This document shows positions 27,029-35,540 of a stretch of 64,000 nucleotides of DNA, one piece after another (position 1 is the stretch's first letter; every line of letters starts with the position of its first letter). A model generated the notes under the pieces. The model saw nothing but the letters and a program-made list of their open reading frames with translations. It was not told the DNA's origin and searched no databases. Source of the stretch: Empedobacter stercoris (GTDB taxonomy: Bacteria > Bacteroidota > Bacteroidia > Flavobacteriales > Weeksellaceae); assembly GCF_025244765.1 (NCBI RefSeq), contig NZ_CP104209.1:1928501-1992500 (forward strand), in the 5' to 3' direction. The position numbers were made by a program, and so were the translations under genes.

Positions 27029-29188
27029 TTAAGCATCAACCAATTCAAAATCTAATTGCTTCTTAATTAAATCTGCACTTAAAACTTTGATTCTAACTGG
27101 GCTTCCTAATTGATATTTAACTCGTGTACGTTTTCCAACTAAGGCATGATTTTTTTCATCAAAAACAAAATGATCACCTTTCATCGCACGCGATCTGATT
27201 AATCCTTCGCAACGAGTTTCTGGAATTTCAACGAATATTCCATAATCCTGAACTCCTGTAATAAACGCATCAAAAGTTTGACCTACGAATTGCTCCATGT
27301 ATTTAACTTGCATGTATTTAATCGATTCTCTTTCGGCTTCTGCTGCAATTTTCTCACGAGAAGAACAATGTTTTGCCTTCTCTTCATAGGTAGAAGCTAA
27401 TGGCGATTTTTTACCATCCAAATAATCTTGTAACAAACGGTGTGCAATCATATCTGGATAACGACGAATAGGCGACGTAAAATGAGTATAATAATCGAAT
27501 GCTAAACCGTAATGTCCTATATTTTCTGTTGTATATTTAGCTTTTGCCATTGTTCGCATTGCCAAAGTCTCAACCATATTTTCTTCTGGTTTGCCTTTTA
27601 CATCAGCTAACAATTTATTCATCGAATTGATGGTTGTTTTACGATCTCCAATTTCTAATTCGTAACCAAACTGACGAATAAAATTCTTTAAATCTAGTAA
27701 CTTATCTGGGTTTGGATCATCGTGAATACGATAAATATAAGTATTCGAGTTCTCTTTGCCGTTTTTATCTAAACTAATAAATTCTGAAACTTTTCGGTTA
27801 CATAACAACATGAATTCTTCAATTAGTTTATTCGAATCTTTCGAAATTTTAAAGAAAATTCCTTGTGGATTATGCGCTTGATCCAAATCGAATTTTACTT
27901 CAACTTTATCAAAGTTAACTGCTCCATGTTTCAATCGCTTTTGGCGCATTGTTTTCGCTAAACGGTCTAAAGCTAAAATCTCATCTTTAAAATCTCCATC
28001 TTCTCCTTCGATAATAGCTTGTGCTTCTTCGTATGTAAAACGTCTGTCCGAATGCGTTACAGTTCGACCAAACCACGTGTTTACAATCTTCGCATTGTCG
28101 TCCATTTCAAATACTCCTGAAAAGGTAAATTTATCTTCGTTTGGACGTAAAGAACAGGCAACATTCGACAAAACTTCTGGTAACATTGGTACTACTCTAT
28201 CAACTAAATAAACAGAAGTTGCACGTTTGTAAGCTTCTTGCTCGATTAACGAACCTGGACGAACATAATGTGTGACATCGGCAATATGCACACCAATTTC
28301 CCAATTTCCATTATTCAATTTACGTATAGATAAAGCATCATCAAAATCTTTTGCATCCTTCGGATCAATCGTAAATGTTGTTACATTTCGCATATCTCGG
28401 CGACGGGCAACTTCATTTTCTCCGATAGTTGTATCCAACTGATTTGCTTCTTCCTCTACTTCTTCCGGAAATTTAGCTGGTAAATCATATTCAAATAAAA
28501 TTGCATGAATTTCAACATCTGTATCGTCTGGATTTCCTAAAACTTTAGAAACTTCTCCAAACGGAGAATTAGAACCTTCTGGCCAATTCGTTAAACGAAC
28601 CACAACTTTTTCTCCTGATTGAGCTCCATTAATACGCTCTTTTGGAATAAAAAAATCGTGATTTCCATTTTGCATCGTTACAAATCCAAAATTTCCGTTT
28701 TTTCCTAATTCGAAAATTCCAGTAAATTCTGTTTTATTACGTTCTACAATTTCAACAATTTCACCTTCTGCACGAGAAGAATTTTTGTTCTTTTTAGGAT
28801 AAACATAAACACGAACTGTGTCGCCCTTTAAGGCATTTTTTGTTTTTCCTTTTTGTACAAAAACATCTTGTTCCAAACCATCAATCACAATGTAAGCACT
28901 TCCCGAAGAAGTTAAATCGGCAATTCCAACCATATAATCATTGGTTGCATTAATCTTGTATTTTCCTCTTTCGACTTCAGTTATTTTTTTATCAGCTAAT
29001 AAAACATTCAAATTTTTGATTAATAATTCGACATCAATTCGATTCGTTAAATTTAAAGCTGCTGCGATTTGTTTGTAATTTAAAGGTTTATTTGGATTTT
29101 GAAATAAAACTTCGATGATAGACTTCGTAAACTTTGTTATGTTTTTGTCTTTTTTCGCCTTTGTATTTTTAAAATTTTTTCTTGGCAT
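27029..29188 (-). CDS. rnr: Ribonuclease R
   Basis: 719 residues, full length. Order: N-terminal helix-turn-helix-like segment (PNKPLNYKQIAAALNLTN), two cold-shock OB domains (about 70-235, with GNFGFVTMQNGNHDFFIPKERI), the RNB catalytic domain (about 265-595) with TIDPKDAKDFDDALSI holding the Mg-binding aspartates, and a C-terminal S1 domain (about 635-715). It degrades structured RNA 3' to 5', in rRNA quality control and mRNA decay. A Lys-rich N-terminus (MPRKNFKNTKAKKDKN) may help RNA contact. Lys-rich tails vary between species. Confidence 0.96.
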   Translation of the reverse strand: MPRKNFKNTKAKKDKNITKFTKSIIEVLFQNPNKPLNYKQIAAALNLTNRIDVELLIKNLNVLLADKKITEVERGKYKINATNDYMVGIADLTSSGSAYIVIDGLEQDVFVQKGKTKNALKGDTVRVYVYPKKNKNSSRAEGEIVEIVERNKTEFTGIFELGKNGNFGFVTMQNGNHDFFIPKERINGAQSGEKVVVRLTNWPEGSNSPFGEVSKVLGNPDDTDVEIHAILFEYDLPAKFPEEVEEEANQLDTTIGENEVARRRDMRNVTTFTIDPKDAKDFDDALSIRKLNNGNWEIGVHIADVTHYVRPGSLIEQEAYKRATSVYLVDRVVPMLPEVLSNVACSLRPNEDKFTFSGVFEMDDNAKIVNTWFGRTVTHSDRRFTYEEAQAIIEGEDGDFKDEILALDRLAKTMRQKRLKHGAVNFDKVEVKFDLDQAHNPQGIFFKISKDSNKLIEEFMLLCNRKVSEFISLDKNGKENSNTYIYRIHDDPNPDKLLDLKNFIRQFGYELEIGDRKTTINSMNKLLADVKGKPEENMVETLAMRTMAKAKYTTENIGHYGLAFDYYTHFTSPIRRYPDMIAHRLLQDYLDGKKSPLASTYEEKAKHCSSREKIAAEAERESIKYMQVKYMEQFVGQTFDAFITGVQDYGIFVEIPETRCEGLIRSRAMKGDHFVFDEKNHALVGKRTRVKYQLGSPVRIKVLSADLIKKQLDFELVDA

Positions 29189-29327
29189 AATTTGTTTTCT
29201 GTAAAATCTCTTGATTTATTTTCGAGATTTATTTTAAAATAGTTAATAAATAAACATCTTAATTCATTGATTATTAATTCAGTTTTAATAACTATTGATA
29301 AGATGTTAATAAACAACATAACCACTG

Positions 29328-29335
29328 CAAAGGTA
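29328..29335 (-). promoter_or_regulatory. Candidate rnr promoter
   Basis: On the minus strand TACCTTTG matches TAnnTTTG, with a TTG 22 bp upstream. It predicts a leader of roughly 135 nt before the rnr ATG. Confidence 0.45.
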
Positions 29336-29441
29336 ATATATCCTTTTTCTAAAATAACAATTTACAGCCAATTCTATGTTACATAAAAGATAAGATTACT
29401 TTTAACACTTCGATTTATTGCGAAAATTGAGCCAAAAAAGT

Positions 29442-29449
29442 TATTTTTG
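29442..29449 (+). promoter_or_regulatory. Candidate promoter of the GT25 gene
   Basis: TATTTTTG matches TAnnTTTG, with a TTG 21 bp upstream (29418-29420), ending 17 bp before the ATG. Confidence 0.5.
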
Positions 29450-29466
29450 ACAAGATTATTAATTGA

Positions 29467-30264
29467 ATGGATACTAAACCTTTATATCAAACTTATTTGA
29501 TTAATTTAGATCGTGCAGAAGAACGATTGAAATTAATGCAAAACGAATTCGATAAATGTGCTGTTTCATACGAAAGAATTTCTGCTGTAGATGCTAAAAC
29601 CATGGATGTTACTACTTATAAAGTGGATAACAAATATGATCGTGATTTGGTTCCTGGAGAAATTGGTTGTTATTTAAGTCATGTCAAAACATTAGAAGTT
29701 TTCTTGGCTTCCAAAAACGAATTTGCCGTTATTATTGAAGATGACGCCATAATGGCGGATGATTTTAAATCTGTTATAGAGAACTCTCTTTCGATGTATC
29801 ACCAACTTCCCAAAAAACATCAATGGGATGTTCTGAAGTTATTTAACGGAAAAAGAAAACACATTAAGATAGCAGAAATAGACGAAAAACATATTTTGGC
29901 GGCTTGCGGAACAAGTATTCCGATTACAACGATTGCTGCGATTTGGACTCGTTTTGCTGCAGAAAAATTTTTAGCCAAAATTAAAAATCCTTTACCAACA
30001 ATCAAACGACCTATTGACTGTGATTTGCAACATGCGTGGGAATTTGATTTAAGAATTTATAATATTCTTCCATCACTTGTTAAACCTGCGCCAGTAGAAA
30101 CTCAAATTCAAATTGATAGATCGTTAAGAAAATCAAAATTTCCAAGACAATTGATTTATGAAGTAAATCGAATTTTTCCCAAATATCTCTATTTAATTAA
30201 GCATCATGGTTTCAGAAATTTTTATGATAGTTTTATCGCAAAGAAAAACAAACGCATTTCTTAA
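29467..30264 (+). CDS. Glycosyltransferase family 25 (LPS-type)
   Basis: 265 residues. GT25 landmarks: YLINLDRAEERLKLMQNEFDK at the N-terminus, GEIGCYLSHVKTLEVFL near 70-86, and the acidic motif VIIEDDAIMADDF near 93-105 that binds the metal/sugar nucleotide. These enzymes transfer galactose or other sugars in LPS or lipooligosaccharide assembly, in the cytoplasm. Single gene between divergent rnr and convergent asnA. Donor and acceptor unknown. Confidence 0.9.
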   Translation: MDTKPLYQTYLINLDRAEERLKLMQNEFDKCAVSYERISAVDAKTMDVTTYKVDNKYDRDLVPGEIGCYLSHVKTLEVFLASKNEFAVIIEDDAIMADDFKSVIENSLSMYHQLPKKHQWDVLKLFNGKRKHIKIAEIDEKHILAACGTSIPITTIAAIWTRFAAEKFLAKIKNPLPTIKRPIDCDLQHAWEFDLRIYNILPSLVKPAPVETQIQIDRSLRKSKFPRQLIYEVNRIFPKYLYLIKHHGFRNFYDSFIAKKNKRIS

Positions 30265-30360
30265 TTAACAATCAGCATCAATCATATAACATTTAAAAAC
30301 AATAAATTAACAATGCTTATCAACAGTTATAAACAATGTTAATGCTATCTTAAAACCTAA

Positions 30361-30395
30361 AAAAAGCAGTTTCAACTTAAGAAACTGCTTTTTCT
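30361..30395. terminator. Terminator between the GT25 gene and asnA
   Basis: 13-bp stem AAAAAGCAGTTTC (30361-30373) / GAAACTGCTTTTT (30381-30393), 7-nt loop. A and T tracts on both sides serve both convergent genes. Confidence 0.9.
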
Positions 30396-30397
30396 AT

Positions 30398-31402
30398 TTA
30401 TAGTAATTCGATACTTTCCTCTTTTAATTTTTCTTTTACTTTACCATCCCAAATACTAGCTTGTACTTCGCCGATGTGACGCGACTTTAACATAAACATA
30501 CACAAACGAGATTGACCAATTCCTCCTCCTATGGATTCTGTTAATTGATCGTCTAATAACATCGAGTGAAATAATAAGTTTTTACGGTCTGTTGAGTTTC
30601 TAATCTCCAGTTGTTTAGTCAATGCTTTTTTATCTACACGAACTCCCATCGAAGAAAGTTCAAAAGCAGTTTCCAAAATTGGGTTCCATACTAAAATATC
30701 ACCGTTCAAACCTTTAAAACCTTCGCTATTTTCAGTACTCCAATCATCATAATCTGCAGCGCGCGAATCGTGTAATTCTCCGTTACTTAGTTCACCTCCA
30801 ATCCCATAAATAAACACCGCTCCAAATTCCTTACAAATTGCATTTTCTCGCTGTTTAGGAGTAAATGTTGGGTATTTTTGTAACAAATCTTCTGATGAAA
30901 TAAACGTAATTTTATCTGGTAAAATTGCTTTTAAGCGAGGATACTTAGCCTCTACACCTTGTTCTGTTTCTTTAATTACTTTGTAAATAGATTCAACTGT
31001 TTGGAAAAGATAAGCTAACTGACGGTCTTGAGGAACAATTACTTTTTCCCAATCCCATTGATCCACATAAATAGAATGTATTGGCGAATAATCTTCATCA
31101 GGGCGTAATGCGCGCATATCTGTTATAATTCCTTCTCCTGGTTCTATCTCCAACTCTTTCAAACGAATACGTTTCCATTTAGCCAAAGAATGTACAACTA
31201 CAGCATGCTGATCATTTAAAGATTTAATCGGAAATTTTACAGGTCTTTCGATACTATTCAAATCATCATTAATTCCTGTACCATCCAAAACTACCAATGG
31301 TCCTGACACAGGAATTATGTTTAATTCTTTTTGTAATCCTTTAGAGAATTCTTCTTTAACATAAGAAATTGCTTGTTCTCGAAGTAATAATGCTCTGCTC
31401 AT
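30398..31402 (-). CDS. asnA: Aspartate-ammonia ligase
   Basis: 334 residues, full length for AsnA. Conserved segments include VSGPLVVLDGTGINDDLNSIERPVKF, VVHSLAKWKR, IITDMRALRPDEDYSPIHSIYVDQWDWE, and the C-terminal GGGIGQSRLCMFML, all class II aminoacyl-tRNA-synthetase-like fold elements. It makes asparagine from aspartate, ammonia and ATP in the cytoplasm. rpiB lies upstream on the same strand after a 224-bp AT-rich gap, so asnA probably has its own promoter. Confidence 0.96.
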   Translation of the reverse strand: MSRALLLREQAISYVKEEFSKGLQKELNIIPVSGPLVVLDGTGINDDLNSIERPVKFPIKSLNDQHAVVVHSLAKWKRIRLKELEIEPGEGIITDMRALRPDEDYSPIHSIYVDQWDWEKVIVPQDRQLAYLFQTVESIYKVIKETEQGVEAKYPRLKAILPDKITFISSEDLLQKYPTFTPKQRENAICKEFGAVFIYGIGGELSNGELHDSRAADYDDWSTENSEGFKGLNGDILVWNPILETAFELSSMGVRVDKKALTKQLEIRNSTDRKNLLFHSMLLDDQLTESIGGGIGQSRLCMFMLKSRHIGEVQASIWDGKVKEKLKEESIELL

Positions 31403-31626
31403 CTTTTAATCTTTAAATTCTTTCTGGGTGTAAAAATAGAACAGCTTTTTATATAAAATTTACTATTGACTTAAATTAGTTTAAAAATAGTTAATTACAA
31501 ATGTAATTTATTAATTATTATTTAATATTTAAACTTATAAATTATTTTAGGTTTAATATTTAAAATAAAAATCTATCAACTCTTACGAATTGACCGATTT
31601 TTTATCTTATATGTACCTATATAAAA

Positions 31627-32067
31627 TTATCCGTTACAAGAACACGCTATTTTATCTACACGTCCTTGGTGTCTACCACCTTCAAATTCTGTTGCTAAAA
31701 ATGTATTCACAATTTCTTCTGCATATTCATACGCAATAAAACGAGCAGGCAAAGTCAATACATTTGCATTATTGTGTTGACGAGCCAAACGAGCTATATC
31801 CGTCATCCAACACAATGCAGCACGAATTCCTTGGTGTTTATTTGCAGTTATGGTAACGCCTTGCGCACTACCACAAATCAAAATTCCGAAATCTGCTTTT
31901 CCATCTTCTACAGCTTGTGCCGTTGGATGTGCAAAATCAGGGTAATCAACACTTGCTGTTGAGAACGTTCCAAAATCCTCAACCTCAAATCCTTGACTTG
32001 TTAAAAAGGGTACTAATTTCTCCTTATAATCGAACCCAGCATGGTCCGCTCCGATTGCAATTTTCAT
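31627..32067 (-). CDS. rpiB: Ribose-5-phosphate isomerase B
   Basis: 146 residues. Conserved GADHAGFDYKEKL at the N-terminus, VEDFGTFSTASVDYPDFA, the active-site Cys in GILICGSAQGVTITANKHQGIRAALC and the ARLARQHNNANVLTLPARF helix. It interconverts ribose 5-phosphate and ribulose 5-phosphate in the pentose phosphate pathway. Divergent from pgk over a 541-bp AT-rich gap. Confidence 0.95.
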   Translation of the reverse strand: MKIAIGADHAGFDYKEKLVPFLTSQGFEVEDFGTFSTASVDYPDFAHPTAQAVEDGKADFGILICGSAQGVTITANKHQGIRAALCWMTDIARLARQHNNANVLTLPARFIAYEYAEEIVNTFLATEFEGGRHQGRVDKIACSCNG

Positions 32068-32608
32068 TTAATTAACAGGTGTTTTTTGTTTTTTGTTTTA
32101 AATAATTGTAAATCAAACGTTAAGTAAAAGTAACAACTTGTTAAAAGATGATTGAATAAAACTAATAACTTTTCGACACAAAAATTTGGAAATCTGATTC
32201 AAAAAATCAATTAGAAATAAATCAATACAAGTCAAGTGAAAGTTTTCATTTTGGCACAAAAGATTTGCACACGGTTATTGATAGTTTTCACAAAACTTCT
32301 TTTTAACAAAAGTTGTTTATCAACCAAAATGATTAATTGTTGATAGCTGATCTAACTCTTTCATTACAAAACAAAATTACGAATAATAGCTTGTTAATTG
32401 CTATTAAATAAAATTTATCTCACTTTAGTTATCCACATATTAACAGTGCTAATAGTAGTAACATTTTTCTTTTTTTTAAAATTTAAAAATTAATTAATCT
32501 ATTATAATATATATGAATTGTTAATAGTTGAAAATTGTATTGAATGATTTTAAGTGCGAAAATGAAACTTTGATTACTTTTGTGAAGTACAAATTTCAAA
32601 AGCAAAAA
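32068..32608. other. Gene-free AT-rich region with a DnaA-box match (weak oriC candidate)
   Basis: 541 bp between divergent rpiB and pgk without credible coding sequence. It holds an exact DnaA-box consensus TTATCCACA (32429-32437), several one- or two-mismatch relatives (TGTTGATAG at 32339-32347, TGTTAATAG at 32519-32527) and an almost pure A/T stretch at about 32465-32515 that could unwind. Promoters of both genes must also lie here. This could be an origin, but no dnaA gene or strand-skew computation backs it. Confidence 0.3.
32575..32582 (+). promoter_or_regulatory. Candidate pgk promoter -7 box
   Basis: TACTTTTG matches TAnnTTTG and ends 26 bp before the chosen pgk ATG. It lies inside the longer frame that would start at a TTG at 32528, which supports the downstream ATG as the true start. 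Confidence 0.45.
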
Positions 32609-33799
32609 ATGAAAACAATCAACGACTACAATTTCGAAAATAAAAAAGCATTAATCCGTGTAGATTTCAATGTTCCACAAGACGAAAACTTAAATGTTAC
32701 CGATGATACACGAATTAGAGCTGCCAAACCAACGATCGATAGGGTATTGAAAGATGGTGGAGCAGTTGTCTTAATGAGTCATCTGGGACGTCCAAAAGGA
32801 GAATTCAATGATAAATATTCATTAAAACACATTGCCTCTAAAGTTTCAGAAATTCTTGGCGTTGATGTAATTGTTGCAAATGACGTTATTGGCGATGATG
32901 CAAAACAAAAAGTTAATAATCTAAAATCAGGCCAAGTTGTATTATTAGAAAACGTCCGTTTCCACAAAGAAGAAGAAGCTGGTGACAAAGATTTTGCACA
33001 AGCTTTGGCTCAATTTGGAGATATTTACGTGAATGATGCTTTCGGAACAGCACATCGTGCACATGCTTCTACAGCAATTATTGCAGATTTTTTCCCAGAA
33101 AATAAATGTTTTGGTTTGTTAATGGAACAAGAGTTAACAGCTATTAACAAAGTGTTAGCTGATGGTGAAAAACCTGTAACAGCGATACTTGGAGGAGCTA
33201 AAGTGTCTTCTAAAATTACAATTATCAACAATATTTTACCAGTTATTGATAACTTGATTATTGGTGGAGGAATGACATATACTTTCGTTAAAGCGAATGG
33301 AGGAAAAATTGGAAATTCGTTGGTTGAAGACGATAAATTAGATTTAGCGAAAGAAATTTTAGCTGAATGTGAAAAACATAACGTAAAAGTATATTTGCCA
33401 ATCGATAATTTGATTGCTGATAATTTTAGTAACGAAGCGAATACACAAGTGACAAAAGTTGGTGAGATTCCTGATGGATGGATGGGAATGGATGTTGCTG
33501 ATGAAACAATCAAACAAAATGCAGAAGTGATTAAAAATTCGAAAACAATACTTTGGAATGGTCCTTTAGGTGTTTTTGAAATGTCAAATTTCGCAAAAGG
33601 AACGGTTGCTTTAGGTGATGCAATTGCAGAAGCTACAGCAAATGGCGCTTTCTCTTTAGTTGGCGGAGGAGATTCTGTTGCTTTCGTAAAACAATTTGGT
33701 TACGACAACAAAGTGAGTTACGTTTCAACTGGAGGTGGTGCAATGTTAGAATCACTTGAAGGTAAAGAATTACCAGGAGTTGCTGCAATTCTAAATTAA
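32609..33799 (+). CDS. pgk: Phosphoglycerate kinase
   Basis: 396 residues from the ATG at 32609, the usual length. The frame could extend to a TTG at 32528, but the added 27 residues are unlike the family and the first conserved block [26 protein letters not shown] follows directly on [12 protein letters not shown]. Other motifs: [42 protein letters not shown], and [17 protein letters not shown] plus GGGDSVAFV near the C-terminus. It makes ATP from 1,3-bisphosphoglycerate in glycolysis. Ends at a terminator. Confidence 0.97.
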   Translation: MKTINDYNFENKKALIRVDFNVPQDENLNVTDDTRIRAAKPTIDRVLKDGGAVVLMSHLGRPKGEFNDKYSLKHIASKVSEILGVDVIVANDVIGDDAKQKVNNLKSGQVVLLENVRFHKEEEAGDKDFAQALAQFGDIYVNDAFGTAHRAHASTAIIADFFPENKCFGLLMEQELTAINKVLADGEKPVTAILGGAKVSSKITIINNILPVIDNLIIGGGMTYTFVKANGGKIGNSLVEDDKLDLAKEILAECEKHNVKVYLPIDNLIADNFSNEANTQVTKVGEIPDGWMGMDVADETIKQNAEVIKNSKTILWNGPLGVFEMSNFAKGTVALGDAIAEATANGAFSLVGGGDSVAFVKQFGYDNKVSYVSTGGGAMLESLEGKELPGVAAILN

Positions 33800-33824
33800 G
33801 AAACAACATTTTTTCAACATAAAT

Positions 33825-33854
33825 AAAAGTCGAGCTTTTGCTCGGCTTTTTTTA
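33825..33854 (+). terminator. Terminator after pgk
   Basis: Stem AAAAGTCGAGC (33825-33835) / GCTCGGCTTTT (33840-33850) with one G-U pair, TTTT loop and a T run. Confidence 0.88.
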
Positions 33855-34375
33855 TGTTTTTGAATTCATTGAACTTTACTTTTTCATGAGTAGCTTCTTC
33901 ACTTTACTATCGTTTCGTTCAGAATAATATTTTTTTGAATGACATTAAATTTCTGACATTTCAAAGTATTGAGAAATCTCAACATCTTTTCACAATGTGA
34001 TTCTAAAAAAAATCAGTTTTGATAATTGTTGATAGTAATATATTTATAATGAATAAATTAACTACTTTTTAACTGAGTTATCAAATAATTGTTTGTAAGA
34101 TAGAATTATACTATTTTGTTAATAGTAAATGATTGTATTTAAATAAATTAAAAGCTTATAAACGTAGTTTATTAAAACTTGTGAATAAGTCATTTTTTTG
34201 AATTTAAATAAGTCAATTATACTAAAATTGTTAATTATAAATTATTCATTTTAAATGAATTAAAAAGTAATTAAGATAGTTTATCAAAAAATGTTGAAAT
34301 TGAAATATAACTACAATTAGCTATTTTATTTGAAATAAAGCTTTGTTATATTCGTAATGAACTAATTTTCAGTTT
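33855..34375. other. AT-rich intergenic region, no gene seen
   Basis: About 520 bp, extremely A+T-rich. It contains one TTATTCACA-type DnaA box on the minus strand (34180-34188), a direct repeat AATAAGTCA (34185-34193 and 34208-34216) and a TTCATTTAAATGAA-like palindrome near 34245. The ABC-transporter promoter should be at its right end. No open frame looks real. Confidence 0.5.
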
Positions 34376-35527
34376 ATGAATGAATTTAACCAACGCCTAA
34401 ACGAAGTAGAAAATCATTTGAATCATAACGATCTCGATTTGGGATATCGACGCTTGATTGATTGTGTCTTGGATTTGGATAAAATATCTTTTTACAAAGA
34501 GATTATTTCGTATTCAGATTTATATTACGACGAAAAATCAACCAACGATCATAAAAAAACTAAGGCATTAGAACTTGTTGAAAAGTTAAAACAAGCGACT
34601 CCTCCAGCTTATCAAAATGAGGAAATTTTGATTTCAACGAACAATGTTGAAAAAGCATATCATCGTCGAAATTTTAAACTTCATCCCATAACATTTGATC
34701 TCAAATCGAGAGAAGTTGTTGGTTTGGTTGGTGAAAATGGAAATGGAAAAACGACTTTATTGCGTTTGATTTGTGGCGAACTAAAACCGACTGCTGGTGA
34801 TATCAATTACCAATTTTCTACAGCAAAATCGTTTAGTTACGAACTGAAAACGAAGTTAGTTTATGTACCGCAACGTATCGAAGTTTTGTACGGTTCGTTG
34901 ATGGAAAATCTGCAATTTACATTAAGCTGTTATGATATTTATAGCGAAGAAAATTGGTTGTTGGCCAATGTAATGTTGGCTCGTTTGGGACTTTGGTCTT
35001 ACAAAGATTTGCAATGGCGACAATTGTCGTCTGGTTATAAAATGAGATTCGAGCTGGCGCGAACATTATTGCGTCGTCCAAAAGTTTTGTTGTTAGACGA
35101 ACCTTTGGCTAATTTGGATATTTTAGCACAACAAATTATTCTGGAAGATTTGAAGTTTTTATCGCAATCTATCCGAAATCCATTTGGTGTTATATTGAGT
35201 TCTCAACAATTGTATGAAGTTGAAAAAGTATCTACAGAGGTTCTATTTTTAGAACAAGGAAAACTTAAAATACAAGGAGATACAAATGATTTGGAAGGAG
35301 AATTTACGATTGTTGAAATAGATGTTGATAATACAAAAGAAGAGTTATTAACAGCTTTATCGGGTATTGAAATTAAGCAAATCAAATTTAACGGAGGTTC
35401 GTATATTGCTTATTTTGATAAGGGAATTTCGATAAATAATATTCTATCAGAAATAGGAAAATCAACCTTAAAAGTAAAATACATCAGAGATATTTCGAAG
35501 TCAAGTCGTCGCTTTTTTGTCAATTAA
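34376..35527 (+). CDS. ABC transporter ATP-binding protein with N-terminal extension
   Basis: 383 residues. The first about 85 residues are a helical extension (VENHLNHNDLDLGYRRLIDC...) that I do not recognise. The ABC domain then has Walker A GENGNGKTT (about 120-128), Q-loop YVPQRIEVLYG, a degenerate signature LSSGYKMRFELARTLL, Walker B VLLLDEPLANLD and a switch region with SSQQL in place of the usual switch His. A further about 90-residue C-terminal part follows. It pairs with the large membrane protein 13 bp downstream. Export or another energy-coupled envelope task is likely; substrate unknown. Confidence 0.85.
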   Translation: MNEFNQRLNEVENHLNHNDLDLGYRRLIDCVLDLDKISFYKEIISYSDLYYDEKSTNDHKKTKALELVEKLKQATPPAYQNEEILISTNNVEKAYHRRNFKLHPITFDLKSREVVGLVGENGNGKTTLLRLICGELKPTAGDINYQFSTAKSFSYELKTKLVYVPQRIEVLYGSLMENLQFTLSCYDIYSEENWLLANVMLARLGLWSYKDLQWRQLSSGYKMRFELARTLLRRPKVLLLDEPLANLDILAQQIILEDLKFLSQSIRNPFGVILSSQQLYEVEKVSTEVLFLEQGKLKIQGDTNDLEGEFTIVEIDVDNTKEELLTALSGIEIKQIKFNGGSYIAYFDKGISINNILSEIGKSTLKVKYIRDISKSSRRFFVN

Positions 35528-35540
35528 AACTAAATAAATT

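Noticed and set aside
28070-28080. CACGTG in rnr as a third parS
   Set aside because: Only the central hexamer is present; the outer TGTT/AACA arms are missing.
29137-29325. 62-residue frame overlapping the rnr start
   Set aside because: Lies in the rnr 5' region in another frame and covers the putative promoter and leader; no conserved features.
32528-32608. 27-residue N-terminal extension of Pgk from a TTG
   Set aside because: Not like the family, and a promoter box lies within it; the ATG at 32609 fits.
33025-33513. 162-residue frame opposite pgk
   Set aside because: Antisense shadow of a highly conserved gene; no independent evidence.
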